DNA of 64,000 nt, from assembly GCF_000174195.1 (NCBI RefSeq), contig NZ_ACFY01000170.1:1-64000 (forward strand), in the 5' to 3' direction. How positions within the stretch are numbered: position 1 is the stretch's first letter; each line of letters opens with the position of its first letter. The notes beneath the pieces are model-generated. The model was not told the origin of the DNA. It made no database searches and saw only the letters and a program-made list of their open reading frames with translations. This stretch comes from Roseburia inulinivorans DSM 16841. GTDB lineage: Bacteria; Bacillota; Clostridia; Lachnospirales; Lachnospiraceae. A program made the translations under genes and the position numbers. This document shows, in pieces, positions 43,761 to 53,794 of this stretch.

Positions 43761-46190
43761 ATGATACAGGTGGATAATCATGGGAAAACAGGTTATTGTC
43801 TTCATGGTGACAGCGATCCGTTGGATGTTCAGGTAGGGTATGGACATTATGCAAGAAATGGTGTGAAGGACTTTGTTACAAGAATGACTGCATATGAGCC
43901 GGGGGATGACGGAGCAGTTTTTGAAGCAGCAACTTATCTTGGAAGCAGTGCAAGAGTTAAGGTGAATTTTGTCGGTGAGTGCGCACTTCGTCTGCGGATG
44001 GTTCCGGAAGGAAGTAAGACAGATTGCAGGAGAGAAGTACTTTCTCTTGATCCTTATAATAAAGTAAAAGTTGAAGAGATGGATAAGTATATTAGACTTT
44101 CCACAAAAAGACTGGAGGTATACATATATAAATGCCCATGGCAGATCGTTGTATATCTTGATGGAAGTGAGCTTACCAAAGAACAGATCAAGGATCAGGA
44201 TGTAGGACTTAAATATAAATCAATCCCATTAGGATTCAGCAGAAAAGAAGACGGAAGTGTTGTTGACTGCTTTGAAACTATGTATATGTATAGTGATGAG
44301 AATTTTTATGGATTTGGAGAAAAATTTACAGATTTTGGAAAAAGAGGGCAGAAAATCACTGTATGGCAGAGAGATGCCCAGTCTACGAATGCGGATGTGG
44401 CATATAAAGCAATGCCATATTTTATGAGCAGTATGGGATATTCAATTTTATTGAATACATTTACAAGAAATCACTTTAATATGGGAGCAACTTCAGGCGT
44501 AAGCTACACGATGGAAGCAGAAGATCCATATCTTGACTATTATATGTTTTGTGACAGGGATTTTAAGGGATTGTTGAAAGAATATACATCTTTCAGTGGA
44601 AGATCGCCAATGATTCCAAAATGGGCATTTGGATTCTGGATGTCCAAAATGAGTTATCTTACAAGACAGGAAGTGCAGGATACGGTAGAACATATGGAGG
44701 CTTTTGGCATGTCAGCGGATGTGATCCATATTGACGGCTGGCTTGATTTTATCGGTGGAGGAGATGGAAAGGAGCTTCTAGCTTTTGATGAAAAAAGATT
44801 TCCGGATCCGGAAGGAATGATCCAGTGGCTAAAGGACAAGGGAATTCATTTGTCTTTATGGATGTTTCCATATCTTCCGGCTTATGCAAAAGACGAAAAT
44901 GGAAAAACAATTCTTGGAAAAGAATCTAAATTGGTAGAAGTTATGAGAGAACGAAACTTTATCGTAAAAGATTATTCCGGGAACCCATATGTATTTCCAC
45001 TTGGAGAAGGAGATATCGCCAATACTGCCATTGTAGCACTGGACTTTACAAATCCTGAGTTTGTTGCATATCTGAAAGAAAGAGTAAAACGCCTGATGAG
45101 AATGGGTGTAGGTGTTATAAAAACAGATTTCTCAGAAGAGATACCGGAAGATGCAGTATTTTATGATGGAAGCAGGGGACTGGAGGGACATAATAAATAT
45201 ACATATCTGTATTCTAAAACTGTCTATGAAGCCTGTGCAGAAGGAAAAGCAGAGACAGGTGAAAAGGGACTGATCTGGTGTCGGAGCGGCTATGCAGGAA
45301 GCCAGAAATATCCGGCACACTGGGCTGGGGATTCTTCCGCAACAGAGAACAACCTTGCATCTATCTTAAAAGGCGGATTGAGTCTTGGCCTAAGTGGTGT
45401 GTCATTTTGGGGATTCGATATAGGAGGTTTCTATAATTCAGACGATGAAGGCAATATAAAAATTCCTGAAGATCATGAGTATATCCGTTCAGTACAGATG
45501 GGATTGATGGCACCTTTGAGCAGAAGCCATGGACAGTCACCAAGAGAACCATGGAATTTTTCAAAGAAAACACAGGATGCATTCTTAAAGATAAATAAAC
45601 TGCGTTATAGAATGGTTCCATATTTTTACAGTACAGCGCATGAAACCGTAATGGAAGGGATTCCAATGATGAGAGCTATGCTTCTGGAATTCCAGAATGA
45701 CCTGAATGCCAGAAATCTTTCCACACAATATATGCTGGGAGAAGCAATGTTAGTTGCACCTGTTTTTGACCAGCAGATCCAGCATATTTATCTGCCAAAG
45801 GGAAGCTGGATCGATCTGAACAGTGGCAAAAGAAAAGAAGCAGGATGGATTGTTTCAGATCAGGTATTTGATGAGATACCACTTTATCTCAGAGAAAATA
45901 AAATGATTCCTTTATTGAAAGAAGCGCCTATGCATATCGGAGATCAGAAATTTGAGAATCTGGAAATCTGGATGAATCTGACAGACTCAATCAGTCAGAA
46001 TTACTATGATGACGACATTACTGGAAGCTTCCAGGCAGTCCTGAAAAATGATGTGGTGGAGATTACAACAAAAGACATGGACGTGGCAGCCATTAAAGCG
46101 TGGATTCCGGCTCAGATCAGAAGATGCTTTGTAAATGGCACACAGTGGAGTGTACGAAAGGCAGATAATGCCTGGATAATAGATAAATAA
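43761..46190 (+). CDS. GH31 alpha-xylosidase (YicI-like)
   Basis: AAAGGAGGG precedes ATG 43761. 809 residues, no signal peptide, so cytoplasmic. An N-terminal beta-sandwich is followed by the (beta/alpha)8 barrel. The nucleophile motif GVIKTDFSEEIPEDA (Asp ~455) with KTDF-E is typical of YicI-type alpha-xylosidases rather than alpha-glucosidases. The acid/base sits in HWAGDSS (Asp ~524). Removes alpha-linked xylose from xyloglucan-type oligosaccharides in characterised relatives. It leads the ABC import cluster, which probably supplies its substrate. Confidence 0.88.
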   Translation: MIQVDNHGKTGYCLHGDSDPLDVQVGYGHYARNGVKDFVTRMTAYEPGDDGAVFEAATYLGSSARVKVNFVGECALRLRMVPEGSKTDCRREVLSLDPYNKVKVEEMDKYIRLSTKRLEVYIYKCPWQIVVYLDGSELTKEQIKDQDVGLKYKSIPLGFSRKEDGSVVDCFETMYMYSDENFYGFGEKFTDFGKRGQKITVWQRDAQSTNADVAYKAMPYFMSSMGYSILLNTFTRNHFNMGATSGVSYTMEAEDPYLDYYMFCDRDFKGLLKEYTSFSGRSPMIPKWAFGFWMSKMSYLTRQEVQDTVEHMEAFGMSADVIHIDGWLDFIGGGDGKELLAFDEKRFPDPEGMIQWLKDKGIHLSLWMFPYLPAYAKDENGKTILGKESKLVEVMRERNFIVKDYSGNPYVFPLGEGDIANTAIVALDFTNPEFVAYLKERVKRLMRMGVGVIKTDFSEEIPEDAVFYDGSRGLEGHNKYTYLYSKTVYEACAEGKAETGEKGLIWCRSGYAGSQKYPAHWAGDSSATENNLASILKGGLSLGLSGVSFWGFDIGGFYNSDDEGNIKIPEDHEYIRSVQMGLMAPLSRSHGQSPREPWNFSKKTQDAFLKINKLRYRMVPYFYSTAHETVMEGIPMMRAMLLEFQNDLNARNLSTQYMLGEAMLVAPVFDQQIQHIYLPKGSWIDLNSGKRKEAGWIVSDQVFDEIPLYLRENKMIPLLKEAPMHIGDQKFENLEIWMNLTDSISQNYYDDDITGSFQAVLKNDVVEITTKDMDVAAIKAWIPAQIRRCFVNGTQWSVRKADNAWIIDK

Positions 46191-46228
46191 GATGCAGGCG
46201 GGAGCTGCCTGCAGAAAAGGAGGAAAAG

Positions 46229-47767
46229 ATGAAAAGAAGAATTTTATCAGGACTGCTTATTGCAGCCATGATGACAGGAACATTGGCAGGCTGTGGAGCA
46301 AAGGACACAGGTAATGGAAGCCAGGGTACGGAAACAGCAGAGGGTGAGGCATCAGATATCAACTTTGATGAAGATCCATACGAGGTGAATATGCTGATTG
46401 CCCTTCCGGCAGCATCACCGAATGACAGCGAGGTAAAAAGAGTTACAGATAAAATTAACGAAATTACATTGGAGAATCTGAATATGACGCTGAATCTTAC
46501 GATTCTTCCATTTTCCGCTTATCTTGAGCAGATTCAGCTGGAGCTAAGCTCAGGAGCAGATCTTGATATTTTTGTTGCACCTACAGCTTATGGACCAAGC
46601 TGGGTAGACGCGGGATTTTTAACAGATATGGGACCGCTTCTTGATCAGTATGGTCAGGAGACATTGGAAAGCTATCCGTCAAAAGAACTGGCAACGGCAC
46701 CGAATTTGAATGGATATGTATATGGTGTTCCGGTACATAAGGAAATTTCCCAACAGACATCTATTTATTTCAGAACAGACATTCTTGATAAGTATAATAT
46801 TGATGTGAGCAATGTCAAGACGATTGAAGATGTTGATGCGATTTTCGACGAAGTATCTGCAAAGGAACCAGATATGTGGATGGTTGCTATGGATAACCTG
46901 GGATGGCCGGAATTAGAACCAATGGATTATATCGGCGGTCTTGAGACTTATGCTGTATTAGATCCTACAGAAAACAGCACAGTAGAAAATGTATTTGAAA
47001 CAGATGTATTTAAAAAATGGACCACTTACGCACATAAATGGTTTGATAAAGGATGGATCAACAGTGGTGCAGCTTCTGATACAGAATCTTATTATACATA
47101 TATTTCTTCCGGACAGGCATTTGCATTCTTCAATGATTCGGGTCATCCATTAGCAGAAAAAGATCAGGAGAGCAACTGCGGTGGAACAGATCTTACTATG
47201 GTCAACCTGGAAGAATCAATTGCAACTACAGCTACGGCTTCTTCATTTTGCTATTGCATTTCTTCCGGTTCAGAAGATCCGGCAAAAGCTATGCAGATGT
47301 TGAATTTTATTGAAACCAATGCAGACGTTATGAATCTTCTTAACTGGGGAGTTGAAGGTGAAGATTACGTAGTAAACAGTGATGGACTCTTAGATTATCC
47401 GGAAGGAAAGGATGCATCAACAGTAGGATATCATATTGGTGCAGGCTGGATTCTTCCAAATCAGTTTGTATGTACACCATGGTGTACAGATGGTGCTGAC
47501 ATTTACGAAAAGATGGAAGAGTACAATAATAATACTACTATTTCACAGCTTATGGGATTCACATTTGATCCGACACCGGTTCAGGATCAGATCTCTGCGG
47601 TAAGTAATGTAAAAGCCGAGTATTATAAAGCATTAGTTACTGGAGCAGTTGACCCGGATGAGTATATTGAAAAACTGGTGCAGGAAATGAAGGATGCTGG
47701 ATCAGAGGAGATCATTGCTGAAATGCAGAAACAGGTAGACGAATTCCTGCAGAATAAGAGTGAGTAA
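46229..47767 (+). CDS. Sugar ABC transporter substrate-binding lipoprotein
   Basis: AAAAGGAGGA precedes ATG 46229. 512 residues with a lipoprotein signal ending LAGC (Cys 22) and an acidic linker. The body is a family-1-type extracellular oligosaccharide-binding protein (VNMLIALPAASPNDSEV, and YGVPVHKEISQQTSIYFRTD). Size and style match LplA/YtcQ-like binding proteins. Partner of the two permeases that follow; no ATPase is encoded here, so a shared MsmX-type ATPase is probably used. Confidence 0.88.
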   Translation: MKRRILSGLLIAAMMTGTLAGCGAKDTGNGSQGTETAEGEASDINFDEDPYEVNMLIALPAASPNDSEVKRVTDKINEITLENLNMTLNLTILPFSAYLEQIQLELSSGADLDIFVAPTAYGPSWVDAGFLTDMGPLLDQYGQETLESYPSKELATAPNLNGYVYGVPVHKEISQQTSIYFRTDILDKYNIDVSNVKTIEDVDAIFDEVSAKEPDMWMVAMDNLGWPELEPMDYIGGLETYAVLDPTENSTVENVFETDVFKKWTTYAHKWFDKGWINSGAASDTESYYTYISSGQAFAFFNDSGHPLAEKDQESNCGGTDLTMVNLEESIATTATASSFCYCISSGSEDPAKAMQMLNFIETNADVMNLLNWGVEGEDYVVNSDGLLDYPEGKDASTVGYHIGAGWILPNQFVCTPWCTDGADIYEKMEEYNNNTTISQLMGFTFDPTPVQDQISAVSNVKAEYYKALVTGAVDPDEYIEKLVQEMKDAGSEEIIAEMQKQVDEFLQNKSE

Positions 47768-47802
47768 AACTTTATTATATATCTTGAAATAGTTGTTTGT
47801 GA

Positions 47803-47849
47803 TTTTAACCTGTAGGCTTTAGGTAGATAATAGAGTCTGCAGGTTAAAA
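47803..47849 (+). terminator. Intercistronic hairpin
   Basis: TTTTAACCTGTAG pairs with CTGCAGGTTAAAA across a ~21-base loop, with no strong T-run. Its position between the binding-protein and permease genes suggests partial termination or 3' protection that raises binding-protein levels. Confidence 0.55.
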
Positions 47850-47888
47850 TGCATTTACGATCATTAATAAAAGAGGAGTGACCTGCAA

Positions 47889-48833
47889 ATGGGCGGAAAG
47901 AAACAAGAAAAAAAGAGTTTTAGATCAAAAATAGCTGCAGTCAAAAGGTATCTGCCATTGTATTTTATGATGCTTCCTGCAATGGCATACCTTTTAATTA
48001 ATAATTACCTTCCTATGAGTGGCCTGGTACTTGCATTTAAAAAATACAGGGCGAGAGATGGAATCTGGGGCAGTGAATGGGTTGGATTTAAGAATTTTTC
48101 GTTTTTATTAAAGAACAAGGAGCTGCCAATTCTGTTCCGCAATACAATAGGATATAATATCTGCTTTATTATAGTGAATATGGTATTGGGAGTGATACTG
48201 GCAATCCTGATCACCGAAATCCGGAACCAGAAATTCAGAAAATTTGCGCAAAGCAGTATTCTTTTTCCTTTTGTTGTATCAATCATTATTGTCTCTTATA
48301 TGGTCAGAGGATTCCTGGATCCGGAAGCAGGTCTTATGAATCATATTCTGGAGGCAATGGGCAGAGATCCAGTATCCTGGTATGATGTTTCAAAATATTG
48401 GCCAGGTATCCTTATTTTTGTAAACACATGGAAAAGTGTAGGATATGGATGTATTTTATATATATCGGCAATTCTGGGAATTGACGCATCCCTATTTGAA
48501 TCAGCATCCCTGGACGGGGCCAATAAATTTCAGAAAATATGGTATATTACACTTCCGTTTTTAAAACCAACGGTAATTACGGTAGCATTGTTATCCATTG
48601 GAAAAATTTTTAACAGTGATTTCGGGTTGTTCTACCAGGTGCCACAGGGATCAGGATTGATTACGAACGTTACACAGACGATTGATACATTTGTTTATAA
48701 GGCACTGACTACACATAGTGATATTGGAATGTCTGCAGCAGCCAGCTTCTTCCAGTCTGTAATAGGGTTTTTGCTGGTAATGATATTTAATGCGATCACC
48801 AACAAAATCAGCAAAGAGAATGCATTGTTTTAG
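47889..48833 (+). CDS. Sugar ABC permease, LplB-like
   Basis: AGAGGAGTGA precedes ATG 47889. 314 residues, six helices, and the EAA-type motif ESASLDGANKFQKIWYITLP that docks the ATPase. The N-terminus (KRYLPLYFMMLPAMAYLLIN) is characteristic of LplB/YteP permeases, which pair with LplC/YtcP and an LplA-like binding protein. It ends 11 bases before its partner permease. Confidence 0.9.
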   Translation: MGGKKQEKKSFRSKIAAVKRYLPLYFMMLPAMAYLLINNYLPMSGLVLAFKKYRARDGIWGSEWVGFKNFSFLLKNKELPILFRNTIGYNICFIIVNMVLGVILAILITEIRNQKFRKFAQSSILFPFVVSIIIVSYMVRGFLDPEAGLMNHILEAMGRDPVSWYDVSKYWPGILIFVNTWKSVGYGCILYISAILGIDASLFESASLDGANKFQKIWYITLPFLKPTVITVALLSIGKIFNSDFGLFYQVPQGSGLITNVTQTIDTFVYKALTTHSDIGMSAAASFFQSVIGFLLVMIFNAITNKISKENALF

Positions 48834-48844
48834 GAGGAATATTT

Positions 48845-49726
48845 ATGGTTCGATCAAAACAGGATAAATGGTCAGAAGTGGCAGCTTATGTTATAATGTC
48901 TATTGTAATGTTAATAATCCTTTTCCCATTTGTACTTTTATTTATGTCATCTATTACAGAAGAAACATCTTTGCTTGTAAATGGATACTCAATTTTTCCG
49001 AAAGATATCAGCTTTGCCGCATATAAATATATCTGGCAGTCAAAAGATACAATAGTAAGAGCTTATGCAGTGACTATTGGAGTGACAATTATAGGAACCG
49101 CATTAAATGTGCTGATTACAGCAATGGTTGCGTATCCTCTGTCATTGGACAAACTTCCAGGGAAAAGAATTCTTTCATTTATTATTTTATTTACAATGCT
49201 CTTCAGTGGAGGACTGGTACCTACTTACATGATGTATACCACTGTGTTGAAAATAAAAAACACATATCTGGCATTGTTGATGCCTAATCTGCTTTTCAGT
49301 GCATTCAATGCGATTATTGTTAAAACTTATCTGCGGTGTAATATCCCACCGGAATTATATGAATCAGCAAGGATCGACGGAGCAGGAGAACTGACGATAT
49401 TCAGAAAGCTGGTATTACCTCTTGGAAAATCTATTTTTGTGACAATTGGGATTTTTGCAGGTCTGGGATATTGGAATGACTGGATGAACGGCTTGTATTA
49501 TGTGACAGATTCATCAAAATATTCAATTCAGCAGCTGCTTAATGTAATGGTAAAAAATATCCAATATCTGACACAGTATGGTAAGAGTACAGGAACAGGA
49601 CAGATACCAAGTATCAGTTTAAGAATGGCAATTGCATTTGTCGCAATGCTGCCAATGCTGATTCTGTATCCGTTTCTGCAAAAATACTTCGAAAAAGGAA
49701 TTACACTAGGAGCAGTGAAAGGATAA
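48845..49726 (+). CDS. Sugar ABC permease, LplC/YtcP-like
   Basis: TAGGAGG precedes ATG 48845. 293 residues, six helices, EAA motif ESARIDGAGELTIFRKLVLP and the family end YPFLQKYFEKGITLGAVKG. It completes the membrane part of the importer. The kinase gene starts 4 bases after its stop, so importer and sensor are transcribed together. Confidence 0.92.
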   Translation: MVRSKQDKWSEVAAYVIMSIVMLIILFPFVLLFMSSITEETSLLVNGYSIFPKDISFAAYKYIWQSKDTIVRAYAVTIGVTIIGTALNVLITAMVAYPLSLDKLPGKRILSFIILFTMLFSGGLVPTYMMYTTVLKIKNTYLALLMPNLLFSAFNAIIVKTYLRCNIPPELYESARIDGAGELTIFRKLVLPLGKSIFVTIGIFAGLGYWNDWMNGLYYVTDSSKYSIQQLLNVMVKNIQYLTQYGKSTGTGQIPSISLRMAIAFVAMLPMLILYPFLQKYFEKGITLGAVKG

Positions 49727-49730
49727 AGAA

Positions 49731-51369
49731 GTGTATCGTCGTTTTTTAATAGAAAATTCGAGAAAAATACTTGTGTTTAGTATCTGCATCCAGATTGTGT
49801 GTATGATTGTATTTGGTTATACATATCAGAAACAACAGGATGAAGCAAAAAAGAATATTGTGCAGTTTACAGAGCAGTATGTTGAAAAAGTGACGAATGA
49901 ATTAAAGAGAAATGACAGCTATATGGGTGTGACTACAGTGGATTCAAAAGATTATAGAGGAATGTTTGGATTGGATGAGCTGTCTAAAATAGGAAAAATC
50001 TCAGAACTACAGGTGACATATAAACTGCTAAGCAGTGCAAGTGATTATAGATATCATTTTTTCTCAATGAACAGGGAAGATGATGACTTTATAGAGCTTA
50101 CCGCAGTAAAACTTCCGTTTGAAAGATACCGGAGAATACGTCCATATCTGAAAGACGGTGCTTCAGAAAAAATTATAAATGGAAAGTGGATATATATAAA
50201 GACAGAGCAGGAAAACATAATTGCATCTTTCTGGTTATATGATCAATTTGTTCTCGGAGCATGGATTACAGAAGAGGATTTTTTAAAGGACGTAAGTCAG
50301 CTGGATTACGGATCTGGAGGCGGCATCTCACTTGTTTTGAAAGAGGATATGGATAAGACCGACTTATCCATGGAAAATCACAGGGCAACAATATATGAGC
50401 TTGAGGATGTAAACAGTGATTTTGAAATCTGTGAAGTACTGAAACAGAACAGTGAGATGAAGAGGATTATGATCTTACAGGTACTGCAGTTTGCTCTGGG
50501 ATTACAAGTTCTGATCGTTCTGCTTGTGATGATGTGGCAGTTGAGAAAGAATTTTATCATACCTGTGAAAAATCTGGTGGAGGTATTAGACCGGTACCGT
50601 TCAGTAAAAGAATATAGGAAACAGAAAAAAGAAAATGAGGCACCAGATGTAGTAAACGATGCTTATCAGATTCTGGACAGTCTGGGAAATCATGTGGAGA
50701 GTCTGTCGCTGCAGTTGTGTAAGAGTGAGATGGAAAAAAAACAGCTGGAAATTAATTTCAGAAATCTGCAGATCCGTCCGCATTTTTTTTGTGAACTGCC
50801 TGGCTATGATTTCAGGAATGGCTCAGATAGGGGATGTAGAGAAGATTCAGAAAATGACAGTATGTATTTCGAAATATTATCGCTATATATGTCAAGATTG
50901 TCTGGATACGATCTCACTTTCAGCAGAAATCCACCATATGGAAAACCTAATTAAAATCAGGGGAGAATGGAATGCAAACGAAATACAGTTCCGATATGAG
51001 CTGGAAACAGGAACAGATAAGACCCGGATTCCGGTTTTAAGTGTAAGCACATTCCTGGAAAATTCCATTAAACATGCAATGACTGGGGCGGGTGTCTTGA
51101 AAATCAGGCTTACAGCAAAAAAGGCAGAGCGGAATATGGTTTCTATCTGTATTACTGACAATGGAGCAGGCTTTTCAGAAGAAGTGTGTGAGCAATTGAA
51201 CCAGGGAGCTCCAGTAGCGGATACAGGAGGAAAACACATCGGAATTAATAATGTAAGGCAGAGAATATCGTTGATTTACGGGGAAAAGGCAAGGATATTA
51301 TTCAGAAATACCCAGGAGGGTGGTGCCTGTGTAGATATTCTTATACCGGAGGAAACGGAAACATTATGA
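49731..51369 (+). pseudogene. YesM-like sensor histidine kinase with frameshift in the H-box region
   Basis: Starts at GTG 49731. One N-terminal and one second membrane helix (~15-33, 243-265) flank an extracellular sensor. The phosphoacceptor region reads LQIRPHFF, after which the frame stops early. Dropping one T from the T8 run near 50783-50790 gives HFFVNCLAMISGMAQIGD and continues to 51369 with the ATPase domain (ENSIKHAM, DNGAGF, HIGINNVRQRI). The intact protein would have ~545 residues. The rest looks functional, and the response regulator overlaps its end by 4 bases, so a sequencing error should be excluded. Confidence 0.8.
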
Positions 51370-52940
51370 AACTTTTGATCGTGGATGATAATAAGTATGT
51401 AGTAGAAGGCCTGAAAAGACAGTTAAACTGGAGTGCTTTTGGAATAGATGAGATTTTTGGCTGCTATAGTGTAGCCCAGGCAAAATCAATTATGGAAAAA
51501 GAAGAAATAGATTTCCTGATTTCAGATATCGAGATGCCGGAAGAAAATGGATTTGAATTACTTTCCTGGATGCAGGAAAAGGGAATGGATACACAGAAAC
51601 TGCTCCTTACAAGTTATGCAGATTTCCATTATGCCAAGGCGGCAATTGATTACAAATGCAGCCAGTATCTTCTAAAACCGATAGAAACGTCCAAATTAGA
51701 AGAAGTAATGATTGAACAGGTTGACAGCAGAGTAAAGTACCAAAGAGAAAAAAGACTTCTTCAATGTGGAAATGACTGGCTTTCCCACCAGAGTATCATT
51801 AAGGAAATGTTTTGGAAAGATGTTCTGGACGAATTGATTTTCTGCAGAGATAATTCGGCAATATACCGGATAAAGAAAGAAGGTTTAACTTATGAACCGG
51901 ATCAGCAATTTTGTGTGGGACTGCTCTGCTTTGAACCGGACATAGGAAAACAGCGCCTGACACAGGGATTACTTGGATTTTCATGTGAAAATGTCTGGAA
52001 TGAGATTGCAGAAAAGAATGGGATTGAAGCAGAAGCGATTATGTATAATGGACCATTTCAGTATGCAGTAATTCTGGAAGAAAAATGGAAAATGGATCAT
52101 ATAAAAAGAACTCTGGAACAGTTCATACAGGCATTCGTTCCATTTTATCATGGAAGAGTACAATGTTATTTTGCAGAAAATGTGTGTATTGATGAAATTG
52201 CTGTAATGGTAAGGAAGCTTGAAGGACAGGCATTGGAGAATCTGAACAGGGAAAGCGGAATTATTTATGAAAGGAATTCTCCTGAGACAGCAAAAGAACT
52301 CTTCCATGATCCGGAAGCTGAAATATGGGAAGAACTTTTACAAAGAGGAAAACTGGAGGAACTTTATAAGTCGATTCGTGAATATTTTGCGCATTTGAAG
52401 CAGATTGAAAATTTAAATGCAACTTTTCTGGAAGTTGTCCTGATGGATTGGAATATGATCGCCCATAATGTGCTTGTAAGCCATAATATGACAACTTACC
52501 AGATGTTAAGCAGAGTAAGAAACCAGGAACACGCATTGCTCGCACTGAAAAGTGTATCATGTATGGAAGAATTAATTGAAGAAGAAGTCAGAAAAATCTG
52601 GGAACTTGTTTCTTATGTGGAAAAAACAGATACAATGATTGCCGACATCAGGAGATACATAGACAAACATCTGGATAGCGTGACAAGAAGTGAGATATCG
52701 GAAGAGTTTTATCTGTCCCCGAACTACCTGTCGAAATTATTCCGCAAGGAAACAGGATCATCTCTGAGCGTTTATATTCAGAATGTAAGAATGAGCAGGG
52801 CAAAACAGCTTTTGCTGGAAACAAATTATTCAATCAGTGAAATCGCTACGGAGACAGGGTATCCCAGTTTTGCACATTTTTCCAAGCAGTTTAAAAAATT
52901 TGTCGGAAAGACACCAAATGAATACCGAAAGGGAATCTGA
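51366..52940 (+). CDS. YesN-like AraC-family response regulator
   Basis: 524 residues. N-terminal receiver with Asp 54 in LISDIEMPEENG and Lys in LLKPIE; a long helical middle part; and a C-terminal double-HTH AraC domain (SRSEISEEFYLSPNYLSKLF-like, then NYSISEIATETGYPSFAHFS). Overlaps the kinase by 4 bases (ATGA). Such YesMN pairs activate the oligosaccharide import operon beside them; the expected inducer is the sugar bound or hydrolysed by the neighbouring proteins. Confidence 0.9.
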   Translation: MKLLIVDDNKYVVEGLKRQLNWSAFGIDEIFGCYSVAQAKSIMEKEEIDFLISDIEMPEENGFELLSWMQEKGMDTQKLLLTSYADFHYAKAAIDYKCSQYLLKPIETSKLEEVMIEQVDSRVKYQREKRLLQCGNDWLSHQSIIKEMFWKDVLDELIFCRDNSAIYRIKKEGLTYEPDQQFCVGLLCFEPDIGKQRLTQGLLGFSCENVWNEIAEKNGIEAEAIMYNGPFQYAVILEEKWKMDHIKRTLEQFIQAFVPFYHGRVQCYFAENVCIDEIAVMVRKLEGQALENLNRESGIIYERNSPETAKELFHDPEAEIWEELLQRGKLEELYKSIREYFAHLKQIENLNATFLEVVLMDWNMIAHNVLVSHNMTTYQMLSRVRNQEHALLALKSVSCMEELIEEEVRKIWELVSYVEKTDTMIADIRRYIDKHLDSVTRSEISEEFYLSPNYLSKLFRKETGSSLSVYIQNVRMSRAKQLLLETNYSISEIATETGYPSFAHFSKQFKKFVGKTPNEYRKGI

Positions 52941-52986
52941 CAGTTTACAGAATATGAAGATAACCGAAAAGGAGCATAGAAATTAA

Positions 52987-53772
52987 ATGGTAGTAATAGA
53001 TAAAATAAGCTGTATAGGATGTGGGCAGTGTGAAAAAGACTGCTTTGGACATAACATAAGCATGAAAGAGGGAAAGGCACATATAATAGGAAACTGCTTC
53101 GAATGCGGTCACTGTGTTGCAATATGTCCTGTGAATGCAGCAAAAATTCAAGGAGATACCGAAGATGAAATACAAACCGGAAATAGAAAAGCAGAAGAAT
53201 TTTTAAATCTTATTAAAAACAGGAGGAGCATCCGGTATTATAAAGATCAGCCTGTTTCGAATGAGCAGATCCAGTTGGTATTAGAGGCGGGCCGATATAC
53301 ACCTACAGCAGGAAATGCGCAGGATGTAACTTATACCGTAGTGAGTAAAAAACTTCCAGAAGTGAAACCATATATATGGCGGGGATTGCTGCAATTTGGG
53401 AAAAAAATGAAAGAAATCGACCCGGACAGTATGTATGACAGTCTGTGGAGCAGAATGTATACTCAGTGCTGCAGGACACAGGGGAAAGAAGACCATCTTT
53501 TTTTTAATGCACCAATTCTGCTGATCGTAGCTGCAAAAACATCAGTAAATGGTATTCTGGCGGCAGACAGTGTTGAACTGATGGCCAATACGCTAGGACT
53601 TGGATGCCTGTATTCCGGATTTATTGAGAGAGGATTAAAAGAAAGCAGCGAAGCACTGGAACTGCTAAATCTTAAAAAGGAAGATATTTGTATCTGCATG
53701 CTCATGGGTTATCCAGATATCAGTTATCAGAGACCGGCACCACGAAAACCTGCAGTTATTTATTGGAAATAA
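52987..53772 (+). CDS. Ferredoxin-nitroreductase fusion
   Basis: AAAAGGAGC lies upstream of ATG 52987. 261 residues. Residues 1-60 hold two 4Fe-4S clusters (CIGCGQCEKDC and CFECGHCVAICP), and residues ~70-255 form a nitroreductase-fold FMN domain (NRRSIRYYKDQPV, then AGRYTPTAGNAQD, then MLMGYPD). Such fusions in anaerobes pass electrons from ferredoxin to unknown acceptors. It probably shares the transcript with the sugar cluster, with no sequence link to sugar use. Confidence 0.88.
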   Translation: MVVIDKISCIGCGQCEKDCFGHNISMKEGKAHIIGNCFECGHCVAICPVNAAKIQGDTEDEIQTGNRKAEEFLNLIKNRRSIRYYKDQPVSNEQIQLVLEAGRYTPTAGNAQDVTYTVVSKKLPEVKPYIWRGLLQFGKKMKEIDPDSMYDSLWSRMYTQCCRTQGKEDHLFFNAPILLIVAAKTSVNGILAADSVELMANTLGLGCLYSGFIERGLKESSEALELLNLKKEDICICMLMGYPDISYQRPAPRKPAVIYWK

Positions 53773-53794
53773 TAGAAAGGAAAGCAGTACAGAG